From Victivallales bacterium (lineage in GTDB: Bacteria > Verrucomicrobiota > Lentisphaeria > Oligosphaerales > Oligosphaeraceae), in assembly GCA_017543165.1 (NCBI GenBank), contig JAFYGL010000178.1, positions 1-6,616 of the forward strand: a stretch of 6,616 nucleotides of DNA, in the 5' to 3' direction. Numbering within the stretch: the first letter of the stretch is position 1; the number at the start of each line of letters is the position of its first letter. Made by a program: the position numbers and the translations under genes. The notes under the pieces are model-generated. The model saw only the letters and a list, made by a program, of their open reading frames with translations, was not told the origin of the DNA and ran no database searches. This document shows, piece by piece, positions 1 to 5,723 of this stretch.

Positions 1-1
1 C

Positions 2-22
2 CGCGCGGCCATTGGCCGCGCG
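2..22 (+). repeat. 21-bp palindrome, copy 1 (TCAGG tail to the right)
   Basis: Nine-base arms CGCGCGGCC and GGCCGCGCG flank the triplet ATT. TCAGGATG follows directly at 23-30. This is the left outer part of the 37-bp inverted repeat. Confidence 0.93.
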
Positions 23-136
23 TCAGGATGAAGGTAGCCCCATAAGCTGGCATACGTATACGTTTCTGCACATCAGGGCGTTCAGATATGCAAGAACATT
101 GTTGTTTGCCCGCATACAGTTCTACCTTCATCCTGA

Positions 137-157
137 CGCGCGGCCAATGGCCGCGCG
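137..157 (-). repeat. 21-bp palindrome, copy 2 (inverted; TCAGG tail to the left)
   Basis: This is identical to copy 1 on the opposite strand, with centre AAT when read on the plus strand; the tail reads CATCCTGA at 129-136. On the transcribed minus strand it begins 5 bases after the stop codon of the dihydrouridine synthase gene, so it would form a strong 9-bp hairpin at the mRNA 3' end. No run of U follows, so it is not a standard intrinsic terminator. It could still stabilise the 3' end or aid termination. Confidence 0.92.
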
Positions 158-162
158 GATAA

Positions 163-1098
163 TTACTGTATTTCCGCCACCAGCTGCTTGAATTCAGGGC
201 TGTCCTCGCCGAACATTGTGCGTGCAATCTTCAGCAGGAATACCTGGTGTCTTTTGCTTTGGCCAGACATCTGGCCTATCTTCTGCAGGAACTGCAACTT
301 CTCCTGGCTGGACATTTGCAGCTGCTCCGTGGGCAGGCCCTGGCACACGGCCTTGATTTCCCGCAGAAGCATGGGGTTCTTCATCAGCCCCCGCGCAGGG
401 GCGATGCCGTCCACCTTTGCAATGTCGTGCATTCTGATTGCGTCCTGGACGGTGAAGATGTCTCCAGAGCCGAAGAAGGGAATATCGCCTAGAAGTGAAT
501 GCATTTTCGCCAGGCGCTCATAGCCGTCGGGCACAGGTTCGTACATTTCCTGCACGGTCCTGAAGTGGCAGGTAACCAGGGCAGGTGATGCCTCTCGCAC
601 GGCGGCGGCAATCTCCTCCATTTCGGCGATGTCCTTGTATGCGCAGCGCAGTTTTATTGAAACAGGCCTGCCATTGGAGGCTGCTTTCATGGCAAGCAGC
701 GTGTCCTTTATCCACTGGGGCTGCAACAGCCTCTTGCCGCCGCCACCGCTGCTCAGCACCTGGGGGCTGGGGCAGGCGCAGTTCAAATCAACGCAAAGCA
801 CCCCCAGTGAATGAAGCCTAGCGGCTGATTGTGCAAGGAGTTCGCTGTCAGTGCCAAGCAACTGCGCTATTACGGGAAGTCCACTGGCCAGAAAGGGCGA
901 AAGACGCGCCCTGAAACGGGACAGGCGCGGCACGCCGCTGGAAATGCGTATGAACGGAGTAAACCAGGAATCCACTAGCTTCAAGGCCGTGAAAAGCTCC
1001 ACGAAGGAGCCTTCTGTCACGCCTTCCATTGGCCCTGGTATTATGCGGGAGGGCAGGGCGCTCCCATTGGAAAATACAAGTGGCTCAAGCCAGTTCAT
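163..1098 (-). CDS. tRNA-dihydrouridine synthase family protein (DusC-like)
   Basis: This is an FMN-dependent enzyme expected to reduce uridine to 5,6-dihydrouridine in tRNA loops, acting in the cytoplasm with NADPH. The 311 residues fit the family's usual 300-350. Visible motifs, in order: PGPMEGVTEG (21-30), the flavin-binding start of the barrel; VDLNCACPSP (103-112), with the expected catalytic cysteine at C109; SGGGGKRLL (117-125); SIKLR (147-151), with the FMN-contacting lysine K149; H178 in CHFRT, where most members have HGRT; GSGDI (210-214) and APARGLMKNPMLL (233-245), the phosphate-binding and barrel-closing motifs. The 'CP' block with a short C-terminal helical region looks closer to DusC than to DusA or DusB, but the subfamily and target uridine are not settled. 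The ATG overlaps the last 14 bases of argH. An in-frame TAG lies five codons upstream, so no earlier ATG/GTG/TTG start is possible. There is no strong Shine-Dalgarno, which suggests translational coupling to argH. Confidence 0.9.
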   Translation of the reverse strand: MNWLEPLVFSNGSALPSRIIPGPMEGVTEGSFVELFTALKLVDSWFTPFIRISSGVPRLSRFRARLSPFLASGLPVIAQLLGTDSELLAQSAARLHSLGVLCVDLNCACPSPQVLSSGGGGKRLLQPQWIKDTLLAMKAASNGRPVSIKLRCAYKDIAEMEEIAAAVREASPALVTCHFRTVQEMYEPVPDGYERLAKMHSLLGDIPFFGSGDIFTVQDAIRMHDIAKVDGIAPARGLMKNPMLLREIKAVCQGLPTEQLQMSSQEKLQFLQKIGQMSGQSKRHQVFLLKIARTMFGEDSPEFKQLVAEIQ

Positions 1099-2455
1099 TC
1101 TGCCAATATGCTATCTGGCTTTCCACATTCTCCAGCGCAGTGCCGCCCATGGCCTTGCGGGCGGAAATGCTGTGGTCTGGATTGAAGATAAGGAGGCATT
1201 CCTCCGTGGCGTTGGGAATGCACTGGCGCATTTCGTCCAGGCTGACCTTGTCCAGCGCCTTGTTGTTTCTGGCGCAATAGCCTACCAGGCTGCCCACCTG
1301 GTGATGCGCTTCGCGGAAGGGGACGCCCTGGCGCACCAGCCATTCAGCCAAATCAGTCGCCATGAGCGCGGGGTCCGAAGCGGCCTGGCGCATGCGCTCT
1401 GGCCTTGGCTCCAATGTGTGAAGCATGGCGCTCATTGTGGCCAGCGCCAGGGAAACCGTGTCCAGCGCATCGAACAAGCCTTCCTTGTCTTCCTGCAAGT
1501 CCCTGTTGTATGTGAGGGGCAGTCCCTTCATTGTGGTCAGCAATGCCATGAGGTGCCCATATACGCGCCCTGTCTTGCCGCGTGTGAGTTCCGCCACATC
1601 TGGGTTCTTTTTCTGGGGCATGAGGCTGGAGCCTGTGGTGAATGCGTCACCTAGGGTGATGAAGGCGAATTCCTGGCTGAACCAGATGATTATGTCCTCT
1701 GAAAGTCGCGAAAGATGCATTGCGACGATGGACAAATCAGCCAGCATCTCGATGATGTGGTCCCTGTCCGCCACGGAATCCATGCTGTTGCGTGTGACTT
1801 CTTTGAATCCCAGCTGCTCCGCCACGAACTGCCTGTCCAGCGGCAGTGTGCTGCCTGCGATTGCGCCAGAGCCCAATGGCAGGCGGTTGAGGCGGTTCTT
1901 GCAGTCCTCCAGCCGTTCCTTGTCCCTGCCGAACATTTCCACGTATGCCAGCAGATGATGGGCGAAAAGCACAGGCTGCGCGTGTTGCAGATGCGTGAAG
2001 CCAGGCATGATTACGTCCTTGTGCTTTATTGCCAACGCCAGCAGTGCCTTCTGCATTGCGGATAGCTGCTCGTTGAGCTGCGTGCATTCGTGGCGCATGA
2101 AAAGGCGTTCGTCCGTGGCAATCTGGTCATTGCGGCTGCGTCCCGTGTGGAGGCGTGCGCCTGGCTTGCCGATCAACTCGGTCAGGCGGGATTCCACGTT
2201 CATGTGTATGTCCTCAAGCTCTTCCTTGAAATCGAATTTGCCTGCCTCGATTTCCGCCAGAACCTGGTCCAGGCCATTGACGATGGCGTCCGCATCCTCC
2301 TTGGGAATGATGCCCTGTTTTGCCAGCATCTTGGCATGCGCCTTGCTCCCTGCAATGTCAAAGGGGTAGAGGCGCCTGTCGTATGAGATGGATTCCGAAT
2401 ATTTCGCCACAAGGGCATCCGTCTTCTCTGCAAATCTTCCGTTCCAAAGTGTCAT
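1085..2455 (-). CDS. argH: argininosuccinate lyase
   Basis: This cytoplasmic enzyme performs the last step of arginine synthesis, cleaving argininosuccinate to arginine and fumarate. It is a member of the fumarase/aspartase superfamily and works as a homotetramer whose active sites are built from three subunits. At 456 residues it is full length. Visible motifs: WNGRF near the N terminus (4-8); HTGRSRNDQ (103-111); THLQHAQP (154-161), with H155 the likely catalytic histidine; the superfamily signature GSSLMPQKKNPD (275-286), whose flexible loop carries the catalytic serine; and YNRDLQEDKEGLFD (316-329). The ATG is preceded by TAAGGA with a 9-base spacer. It lies 65 bases after the upstream gene and overlaps the dihydrouridine synthase start by 14 bases, so it is probably in one operon with both. 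No ARG-box-like operator or attenuator is evident in the 65-base gap. No other arginine gene is in the window, so the pathway is scattered here. Confidence 0.98.
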   Translation of the reverse strand: MTLWNGRFAEKTDALVAKYSESISYDRRLYPFDIAGSKAHAKMLAKQGIIPKEDADAIVNGLDQVLAEIEAGKFDFKEELEDIHMNVESRLTELIGKPGARLHTGRSRNDQIATDERLFMRHECTQLNEQLSAMQKALLALAIKHKDVIMPGFTHLQHAQPVLFAHHLLAYVEMFGRDKERLEDCKNRLNRLPLGSGAIAGSTLPLDRQFVAEQLGFKEVTRNSMDSVADRDHIIEMLADLSIVAMHLSRLSEDIIIWFSQEFAFITLGDAFTTGSSLMPQKKNPDVAELTRGKTGRVYGHLMALLTTMKGLPLTYNRDLQEDKEGLFDALDTVSLALATMSAMLHTLEPRPERMRQAASDPALMATDLAEWLVRQGVPFREAHHQVGSLVGYCARNNKALDKVSLDEMRQCIPNATEECLLIFNPDHSISARKAMGGTALENVESQIAYWQNELA

Positions 2456-2464
2456 GCTTGTTTT

Positions 2465-2470
2465 TCCTTA
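2465..2470 (-). promoter_or_regulatory. ribosome binding site of argH
   Basis: TAAGGA on the minus strand, 9 bases before the argH ATG. It supports this start and shows that argH can initiate independently of the gene before it. Confidence 0.7.
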
Positions 2471-2520
2471 GTTGTTATGTGCGGAGCAGCGTGCCTGGCA
2501 TAGCATTGCGCCTATGTCAA

Positions 2521-3345
2521 TTATCGGCGATAGCCGCCCATGCCTGGGCCACCGTAGCCTGGCTGCGCCCTCATGCGCTGTATGCGTGGGGCCTCTAGCG
2601 CCAGGGCGTACCACTGGTCGTTCAGCCCTGCATTGGAGAAGCGGTTCACATGCCCGTTGCGGAGGTTATCCAGATTCTGCTTGAGCACGTCGCTTTCGGC
2701 GCGTGTCTTTGCCTGCGTGAGCACCTGGATTGCGCCGTCGATATCCTTCTGCTGCACAAGAATCCAGGAATACAGGGCATAGATAAGCACGCCTTTCTCG
2801 TCCTTGAAACGCCTGGCTCCCTTGTTGAACAGTTTTTTCACTTCATCCATCTTGTCCTTCTTGTAGCAGCGTGCCATTTTCATCGCCAGCACCAGAGGGT
2901 CAAAGAGCATGGCATGCTCGAAATACTTGTCCGCCTGGTCATATTCCTTCAGCTGGTAGTGGAATTGGGCGCGGATGGTATCTGTCTGCCGCCTTATGAG
3001 TATGTTCCATTTTTCGAATTTCTTCAGTCCGTCCAGCAGGGAAATGGCCTCACGCACCGCCTGGGCCTGCTCTGCCTCGATTTCAGCCTGGAATTTGGGC
3101 GTGGCTCGGCCAGCCATGAGGTTCACTTTCCTGGTAAGGTACTGCTGCTTTTCAAGTATGTGGTTCTGCACCACCATGAACGCCGCCTCCAGTTTCTTCT
3201 TGAGAAGCAGGCTGATTAGCGCATTTACGCCAAAAAAGCCAAGAATACCCATGATTGTGGACGAAACAATGCCCCAGTCCGCAAAGTGGTGCAGGCTGAA
3301 CGAAATGCCGAATCCAACTACTAATGAAATGACAAGTGATAGCAC
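2521..3345 (-). CDS. unassigned membrane-anchored protein with TPR-like helical repeats
   Basis: I do not recognise a named family. The 274-residue protein begins with two hydrophobic segments (about 3-20 and 25-48) ending in the positive stretch LLLKKKLE. That predicts an N-terminal hairpin in the inner membrane with the rest in the cytoplasm. Residues about 52-115 are charged and helical, possibly coiled coil. Residues about 117-225 look like degenerate tetratricopeptide repeats: FHYQLKEYDQADKYFEHA (128-145), then a helix pair around 155-180, then IYALYSWILVQQKDIDGAIQ (188-207). The tail (258-274) is rich in Gly, Pro, Arg and Tyr (GYGGPGMGGYRR). TPR-like repeats usually bind other proteins, so a scaffold or assembly role is possible but unproven. 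The start is GTG: a strong AGGAGA lies 5 bases upstream and an in-frame TAG sits five codons before it. The gene follows rnr by 31 bases, so the two are probably cotranscribed and their products may be linked. Confidence 0.85.
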   Translation of the reverse strand: MLSLVISLVVGFGISFSLHHFADWGIVSSTIMGILGFFGVNALISLLLKKKLEAAFMVVQNHILEKQQYLTRKVNLMAGRATPKFQAEIEAEQAQAVREAISLLDGLKKFEKWNILIRRQTDTIRAQFHYQLKEYDQADKYFEHAMLFDPLVLAMKMARCYKKDKMDEVKKLFNKGARRFKDEKGVLIYALYSWILVQQKDIDGAIQVLTQAKTRAESDVLKQNLDNLRNGHVNRFSNAGLNDQWYALALEAPRIQRMRAQPGYGGPGMGGYRR

Positions 3346-3350
3346 TTTTC

Positions 3351-3356
3351 TCTCCT
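3351..3356 (-). promoter_or_regulatory. ribosome binding site that decides a GTG start
   Basis: AGGAGA on the minus strand, 5 bases before the GTG at 3345-3343. It is the strongest Shine-Dalgarno in the window. It fixes the start of the membrane-anchored helical-repeat gene at this GTG rather than at a later ATG. Confidence 0.8.
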
Positions 3357-3376
3357 AAAATGACTTTTTGTATATG

Positions 3377-5494
3377 TTAAATGAAAGTGCGCATGGGGCG
3401 AAGCAGCATTTCACCTGCAATGTCGTCCACACGCAATGGTTGCGCGAAAAGGGTATTTCCAATGGTGTAGCTGCGTTTGCCGTGGTCGAAGCGGAGCGTT
3501 CCGTTCTTGACGTTCTCCTTGCCGCGGCATCCTGGGAGCTGGTCATATGTCATGAACGCCATCAAGGCATACTGTGAGATGTACAGTGAAATGCCGTTGG
3601 CGGCGAATTTCAGGATGGTGCATTCCAGATAGCTTTGCCTGTTGTCGCGGAAGTTGTCCATTATGTACTTTATCTTGAGCCTGTCGCTGGCTGCAAAGTA
3701 CGCCTGGTCGCAATTTACCTCGTTGGCGTTGCAAATCTGTGCCATTTCCACCATTTCCTCCTGTGTGCGGTGCTTTTCGCCAGCGTCGAGCGCGATGAGC
3801 TGCTGATGGACCAGCAGGTCTGGATATCTCCTGATTGGGCTGGTGAAGTGGCAATATGTCTCCTTGCCCAGGGCATAATGCCCTTCAGGCAATGCGCCGT
3901 ACATCGCCCTGGGCATGCAGCGGAGCAGGCCCATTATGATGGCGTCCGCATTGGGTTCTTCGGCCAGCTGCGCCAGGAATGTGGCGAAGTTCACTCGGTT
4001 GTAGAACTTTGGGGGCTTGATGTCCATTATGTCCATTATGGTGGGCGTTATTTCATTCAAGTCCTCTTCATTGGGCTGGCTGTGGTTCCTATAGAGGGCG
4101 GGCAGTTTTTTCTGCGCCATCTCCAATGCCACGCACACGTTGGCCGCCAGCATCAATTCCTCGACCAGATTGGAGGATTTGCTCTCCTTGGGGGAAGTGC
4201 TGATGCCTGTGATATGAGGTGGATTGCCGCCGCACAATACACGCACTTCCTTGGGCGAAAATGGCAGGAACACCTCGGTATTCGCCCTGTATTCGCGCAT
4301 CTTGCTGGCGAAGGACCACACCTGCTCCAATGTATTCCTCAATTCACTGGTGATTGTGGCGTCGTTCTCGCCGTCCAGCACCTTTTCAACCTGGTCGAAG
4401 GTAAGGCGTTTCTTGCTGCGTATGATTGTGTGCGCGCGCCGTGAATCAATTACCTTGCCGCGCGGAGAAATGTGCATGAACACGCTGTGTGCCAGGCGGT
4501 CGCTGTCCTGCTTCAGGCTGCATAGTTCGTTGGAGAGAGCAAATGGCAGCATTCCCACGGTTTTGCCTGGCAGATACGAGGTGAAGCCACGCTTCCTTGC
4601 CGCCCTGTCCAAAGGGGTGTTGGGGCGGACGTAGCATGCCACATCCGCAATATGCACGCCAATGGTGGCTGTACCGTCTTTCTCCAGTTGGAACGAAATG
4701 GCGTCGTCGAAGTCCTTTGCATCGGCGGGGTCGATGGTGAAAGTCAGCAATTTAGTGCAATCCTCCCGCGGCAGTTCCAGAGGCTGAATCTTGAGTGCAT
4801 TGTCCTCGGTGGCCTGGCTGTACTTTTCCGCAAGGCCGTATTCCTTTGAGATTGCCTTGAGCATGCCAGCTATGGTGTTGCCCCTGCCCAGAGGAGATAG
4901 CAACTGCGCCCTGAATGCGGCGTAGGCATTGCCGCTGGACAGTATTTTCGCTGTCACCCAGTCGCCCATTTTGCAGCGTGAAAGCAAAGCCTCGCTTGCA
5001 TCATCCAGTTCAAGCATGATTGAGGAGGGCAAATCCCTGCGCATCGGGTGTATCACATAGTCGCCGTGCTCCGTGTCAATGCAACCCACGAAAGTGTCCT
5101 TGCCACGCTCGAGAATGCGTGTTATTTCGCCAGAAGGCCCCTTGGAGGACTTTTCGGTAACGCGGCACTGCACCCTGTCCCCGCTGATGGCGCCCTTTGT
5201 GCTGTCTGGCGGTATGAAGAGCGTGCTGTTGTCTCTGTCCAATGTGACGAAGCCAAATCCAGCGGGGTTTCGAGCGAAGCTGCCAGTAAGCAGTCCCTTG
5301 CTTTCTGGCAGGCAGAACAAACCGCCATGCTTGCGCATGATTTCGCCATTCTCCAGGAGAAGTTTGAACTGTGTGCGGAGCTGGTCCTCGTCAATATAAG
5401 AAAGCTCTGTGAACAATTGCTTCTTGCGAATGCCCGCCACTGGTTCCGTGGCTACTAGTTCAATTATTTTTCGTTGTATATCTTTTTCTTTCAT
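3377..5494 (-). CDS. rnr: ribonuclease R, 3'-to-5' exoribonuclease
   Basis: This is a processive hydrolytic exoribonuclease that degrades structured RNA, including rRNA and tmRNA-tagged messages, in the cytoplasm. Domains in order: a winged-helix segment (about 1-62), typical of RNase R and absent from RNase II; cold-shock/OB domains (about 66-200); the RNB catalytic domain (about 245-570); and a divergent S1-like domain (about 614-695). The RNB metal ligands are intact: D255, D261, D263 and D264 in IDPADAKDFDD (254-264). Also present are SNELCSL (321-327), VEELMLAAN (444-452) and HFTSPIRRYPDLLVHQ (549-564). At 705 residues it is shorter than the 813-residue E. coli enzyme. It ends soon after the S1 region, without the usual lysine-rich tail. 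ATG 5494 is the first possible start, because an in-frame stop lies at 5527-5525 and no ATG, GTG or TTG falls between. There is no Shine-Dalgarno. A promoter-like sequence sits so close that the mRNA may be nearly leaderless. It is probably the first gene of an operon continuing to the dihydrouridine synthase gene. Confidence 0.95.
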   Translation of the reverse strand: MKEKDIQRKIIELVATEPVAGIRKKQLFTELSYIDEDQLRTQFKLLLENGEIMRKHGGLFCLPESKGLLTGSFARNPAGFGFVTLDRDNSTLFIPPDSTKGAISGDRVQCRVTEKSSKGPSGEITRILERGKDTFVGCIDTEHGDYVIHPMRRDLPSSIMLELDDASEALLSRCKMGDWVTAKILSSGNAYAAFRAQLLSPLGRGNTIAGMLKAISKEYGLAEKYSQATEDNALKIQPLELPREDCTKLLTFTIDPADAKDFDDAISFQLEKDGTATIGVHIADVACYVRPNTPLDRAARKRGFTSYLPGKTVGMLPFALSNELCSLKQDSDRLAHSVFMHISPRGKVIDSRRAHTIIRSKKRLTFDQVEKVLDGENDATITSELRNTLEQVWSFASKMREYRANTEVFLPFSPKEVRVLCGGNPPHITGISTSPKESKSSNLVEELMLAANVCVALEMAQKKLPALYRNHSQPNEEDLNEITPTIMDIMDIKPPKFYNRVNFATFLAQLAEEPNADAIIMGLLRCMPRAMYGALPEGHYALGKETYCHFTSPIRRYPDLLVHQQLIALDAGEKHRTQEEMVEMAQICNANEVNCDQAYFAASDRLKIKYIMDNFRDNRQSYLECTILKFAANGISLYISQYALMAFMTYDQLPGCRGKENVKNGTLRFDHGKRSYTIGNTLFAQPLRVDDIAGEMLLRPMRTFI

Positions 5495-5505
5495 AATAAG
5501 GTCGT

Positions 5506-5533
5506 AATATAAATGTTGGAGGCCCTAATTCAA
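5506..5533 (-). promoter_or_regulatory. candidate sigma-70-type promoter of rnr
   Basis: On the minus strand, TTGAAT (5533-5528) and TATATT (5511-5506) are separated by 16 bases. They match the -35 and -10 consensus at 4 and 5 of 6 positions. Only 11 bases separate the -10 box from the rnr ATG. A normal start point would give a 5' leader of about 3-6 bases, which fits the missing Shine-Dalgarno. The nearest palindrome ends 22 bases upstream of the -35 box. The promoter is inferred from sequence only. Confidence 0.5.
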
Positions 5534-5555
5534 TTTCGCATGGATATTCTTTAAT

Positions 5556-5576
5556 CGCGCGGCCATTGGCCGCGCG
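5556..5576 (+). repeat. 21-bp palindrome, copy 3
   Basis: Perfect copy of the family: arms CGCGCGGCC and GGCCGCGCG around ATT. It is the only copy without the TCAGG tail, and TGTGAATGCC follows instead. It lies closest to the rnr promoter candidate. Confidence 0.92.
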
Positions 5577-5613
5577 TGTGAATGCCATGAGGCTTTTGCC
5601 AGGCCCGCTGCTC

Positions 5614-5634
5614 CGCGCGGCCATTGGCCGCGCG
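5614..5634 (+). repeat. 21-bp palindrome, copy 4
   Basis: Perfect copy, preceded by CCCGCTGCTC and followed by TCAGGACG. Confidence 0.92.
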
Positions 5635-5679
5635 TCAGGACGTTGGAATGCCATGCGGTTGTTGCCAGGCCCGCTGCTC

Positions 5680-5700
5680 CACGCGGCCATTGGCCGCGCG
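5680..5700 (+). repeat. 21-bp palindrome, copy 5 (one substitution)
   Basis: Identical to the others except for A instead of G at position 2 (base 5681), and followed by TCAGGGCG. In plus-strand RNA the change makes an A-C mismatch. In minus-strand RNA, the strand transcribed here, it makes a G-U pair and the 9-bp stem survives. Confidence 0.9.
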
Positions 5701-5708
5701 TCAGGGCG

Positions 5709-5723
5709 TGTGCCAAGGGCACA
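5709..5723 (-). terminator. small hairpin directly after the RDD gene stop
   Basis: On the minus strand TGTGCC and GGCACA flank the loop CTT, starting on the first base after the TAA. The stem is 6 bp with no U-run behind it, so intrinsic termination is uncertain. The three palindromic hairpins follow within 150 bases, and the cluster may together serve as a 3'-end processing or termination zone. Confidence 0.35.

Larger units (their letters stand above)
1..158. repeat. 37-bp perfect inverted repeat around an 84-bp core (BIME- or MITE-like)
   Basis: Bases 1-37 are the exact reverse complement of bases 122-158, leaving a core at 38-121. Each arm has an outer 21-bp GC-rich palindrome and an inner single-copy part running TCAGGATGAAGGTAG. 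The core is less GC-rich and contains the 8-bp palindrome CGTATACG at 55-62. It has no credible reading frame. The right arm ends 4 bases after the stop codon of the dihydrouridine synthase gene. The left arm touches the window edge, so its true outer end and any target-site duplication cannot be seen. In architecture it matches paired, inverted REP elements (BIMEs) or a short terminal-inverted-repeat element. No transposase is nearby. If transcribed it could fold into one long hairpin. The repeat is certain; its nature is inferred. Confidence 0.9.
5556..5712. repeat. tandem 66-bp repeat array built around the 21-bp palindrome
   Basis: Three palindromes start at 5556, 5614 and 5680, all in the same orientation. 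Units 5581-5646 and 5647-5712 are both 66 bp. They share AATGCCATG at the left, then TTGCCAGGCCCGCTGCTCC, then the palindrome, then a TCAGG tail (TCAGGACGTTGG in one, TCAGGGCGTGTG in the other). The partial unit 5556-5580 keeps the palindrome and TGTG but lacks the 8 tail bases TCAGGRCG, so its spacing is 58 rather than 66. This looks like tandem duplication followed by an 8-bp deletion. The 229-base gap 5495-5723 that holds the array has no credible gene. Reading frames through it merely translate the repeat. Confidence 0.9.

Noticed and set aside
38..121. Small gene or tRNA-like RNA in the core of the inverted repeat
   Set aside because: No start with a ribosome binding site, no cloverleaf and no strong internal hairpin. 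Only the short palindrome CGTATACG stands out.
851..1654. 267-residue plus-strand reading frame opposite dus and argH
   Set aside because: It is antisense to two strongly identified genes, has no recognisable domain, and looks like a compositional shadow of their codon use.
2515..2520. TTGACA on the minus strand in front of argH, as a -35 box
   Set aside because: No acceptable -10 box lies 16-18 bases downstream. The best candidate, TATGCC, is only 12 bases away. The operon explanation suffices.
3635..4444. 269-residue plus-strand reading frame opposite rnr
   Set aside because: It lies wholly antisense to the RNase R catalytic domain and shows no domain or ribosome binding site.
5460..5690. 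Minus-strand frame across the repeats and into the start of rnr
   Set aside because: It overlaps the well-supported rnr start in another frame, consists of repeat translation, and has no ribosome binding site.
5556..5712. CRISPR array
   Set aside because: The repeat is a near-perfect palindrome. The 'spacers' are copies of each other rather than unique, and only three units exist with no cas gene.
5525..5722. Minus-strand reading frame encoding a 22-residue repeat (LTRGQWPRGAAGLA...)
   Set aside because: The amino-acid repeat is only the translation of the 66-bp DNA repeat. It starts at a GTG in a hairpin with no ribosome binding site, and the 58-bp spacing breaks the repeat register at the last copy.
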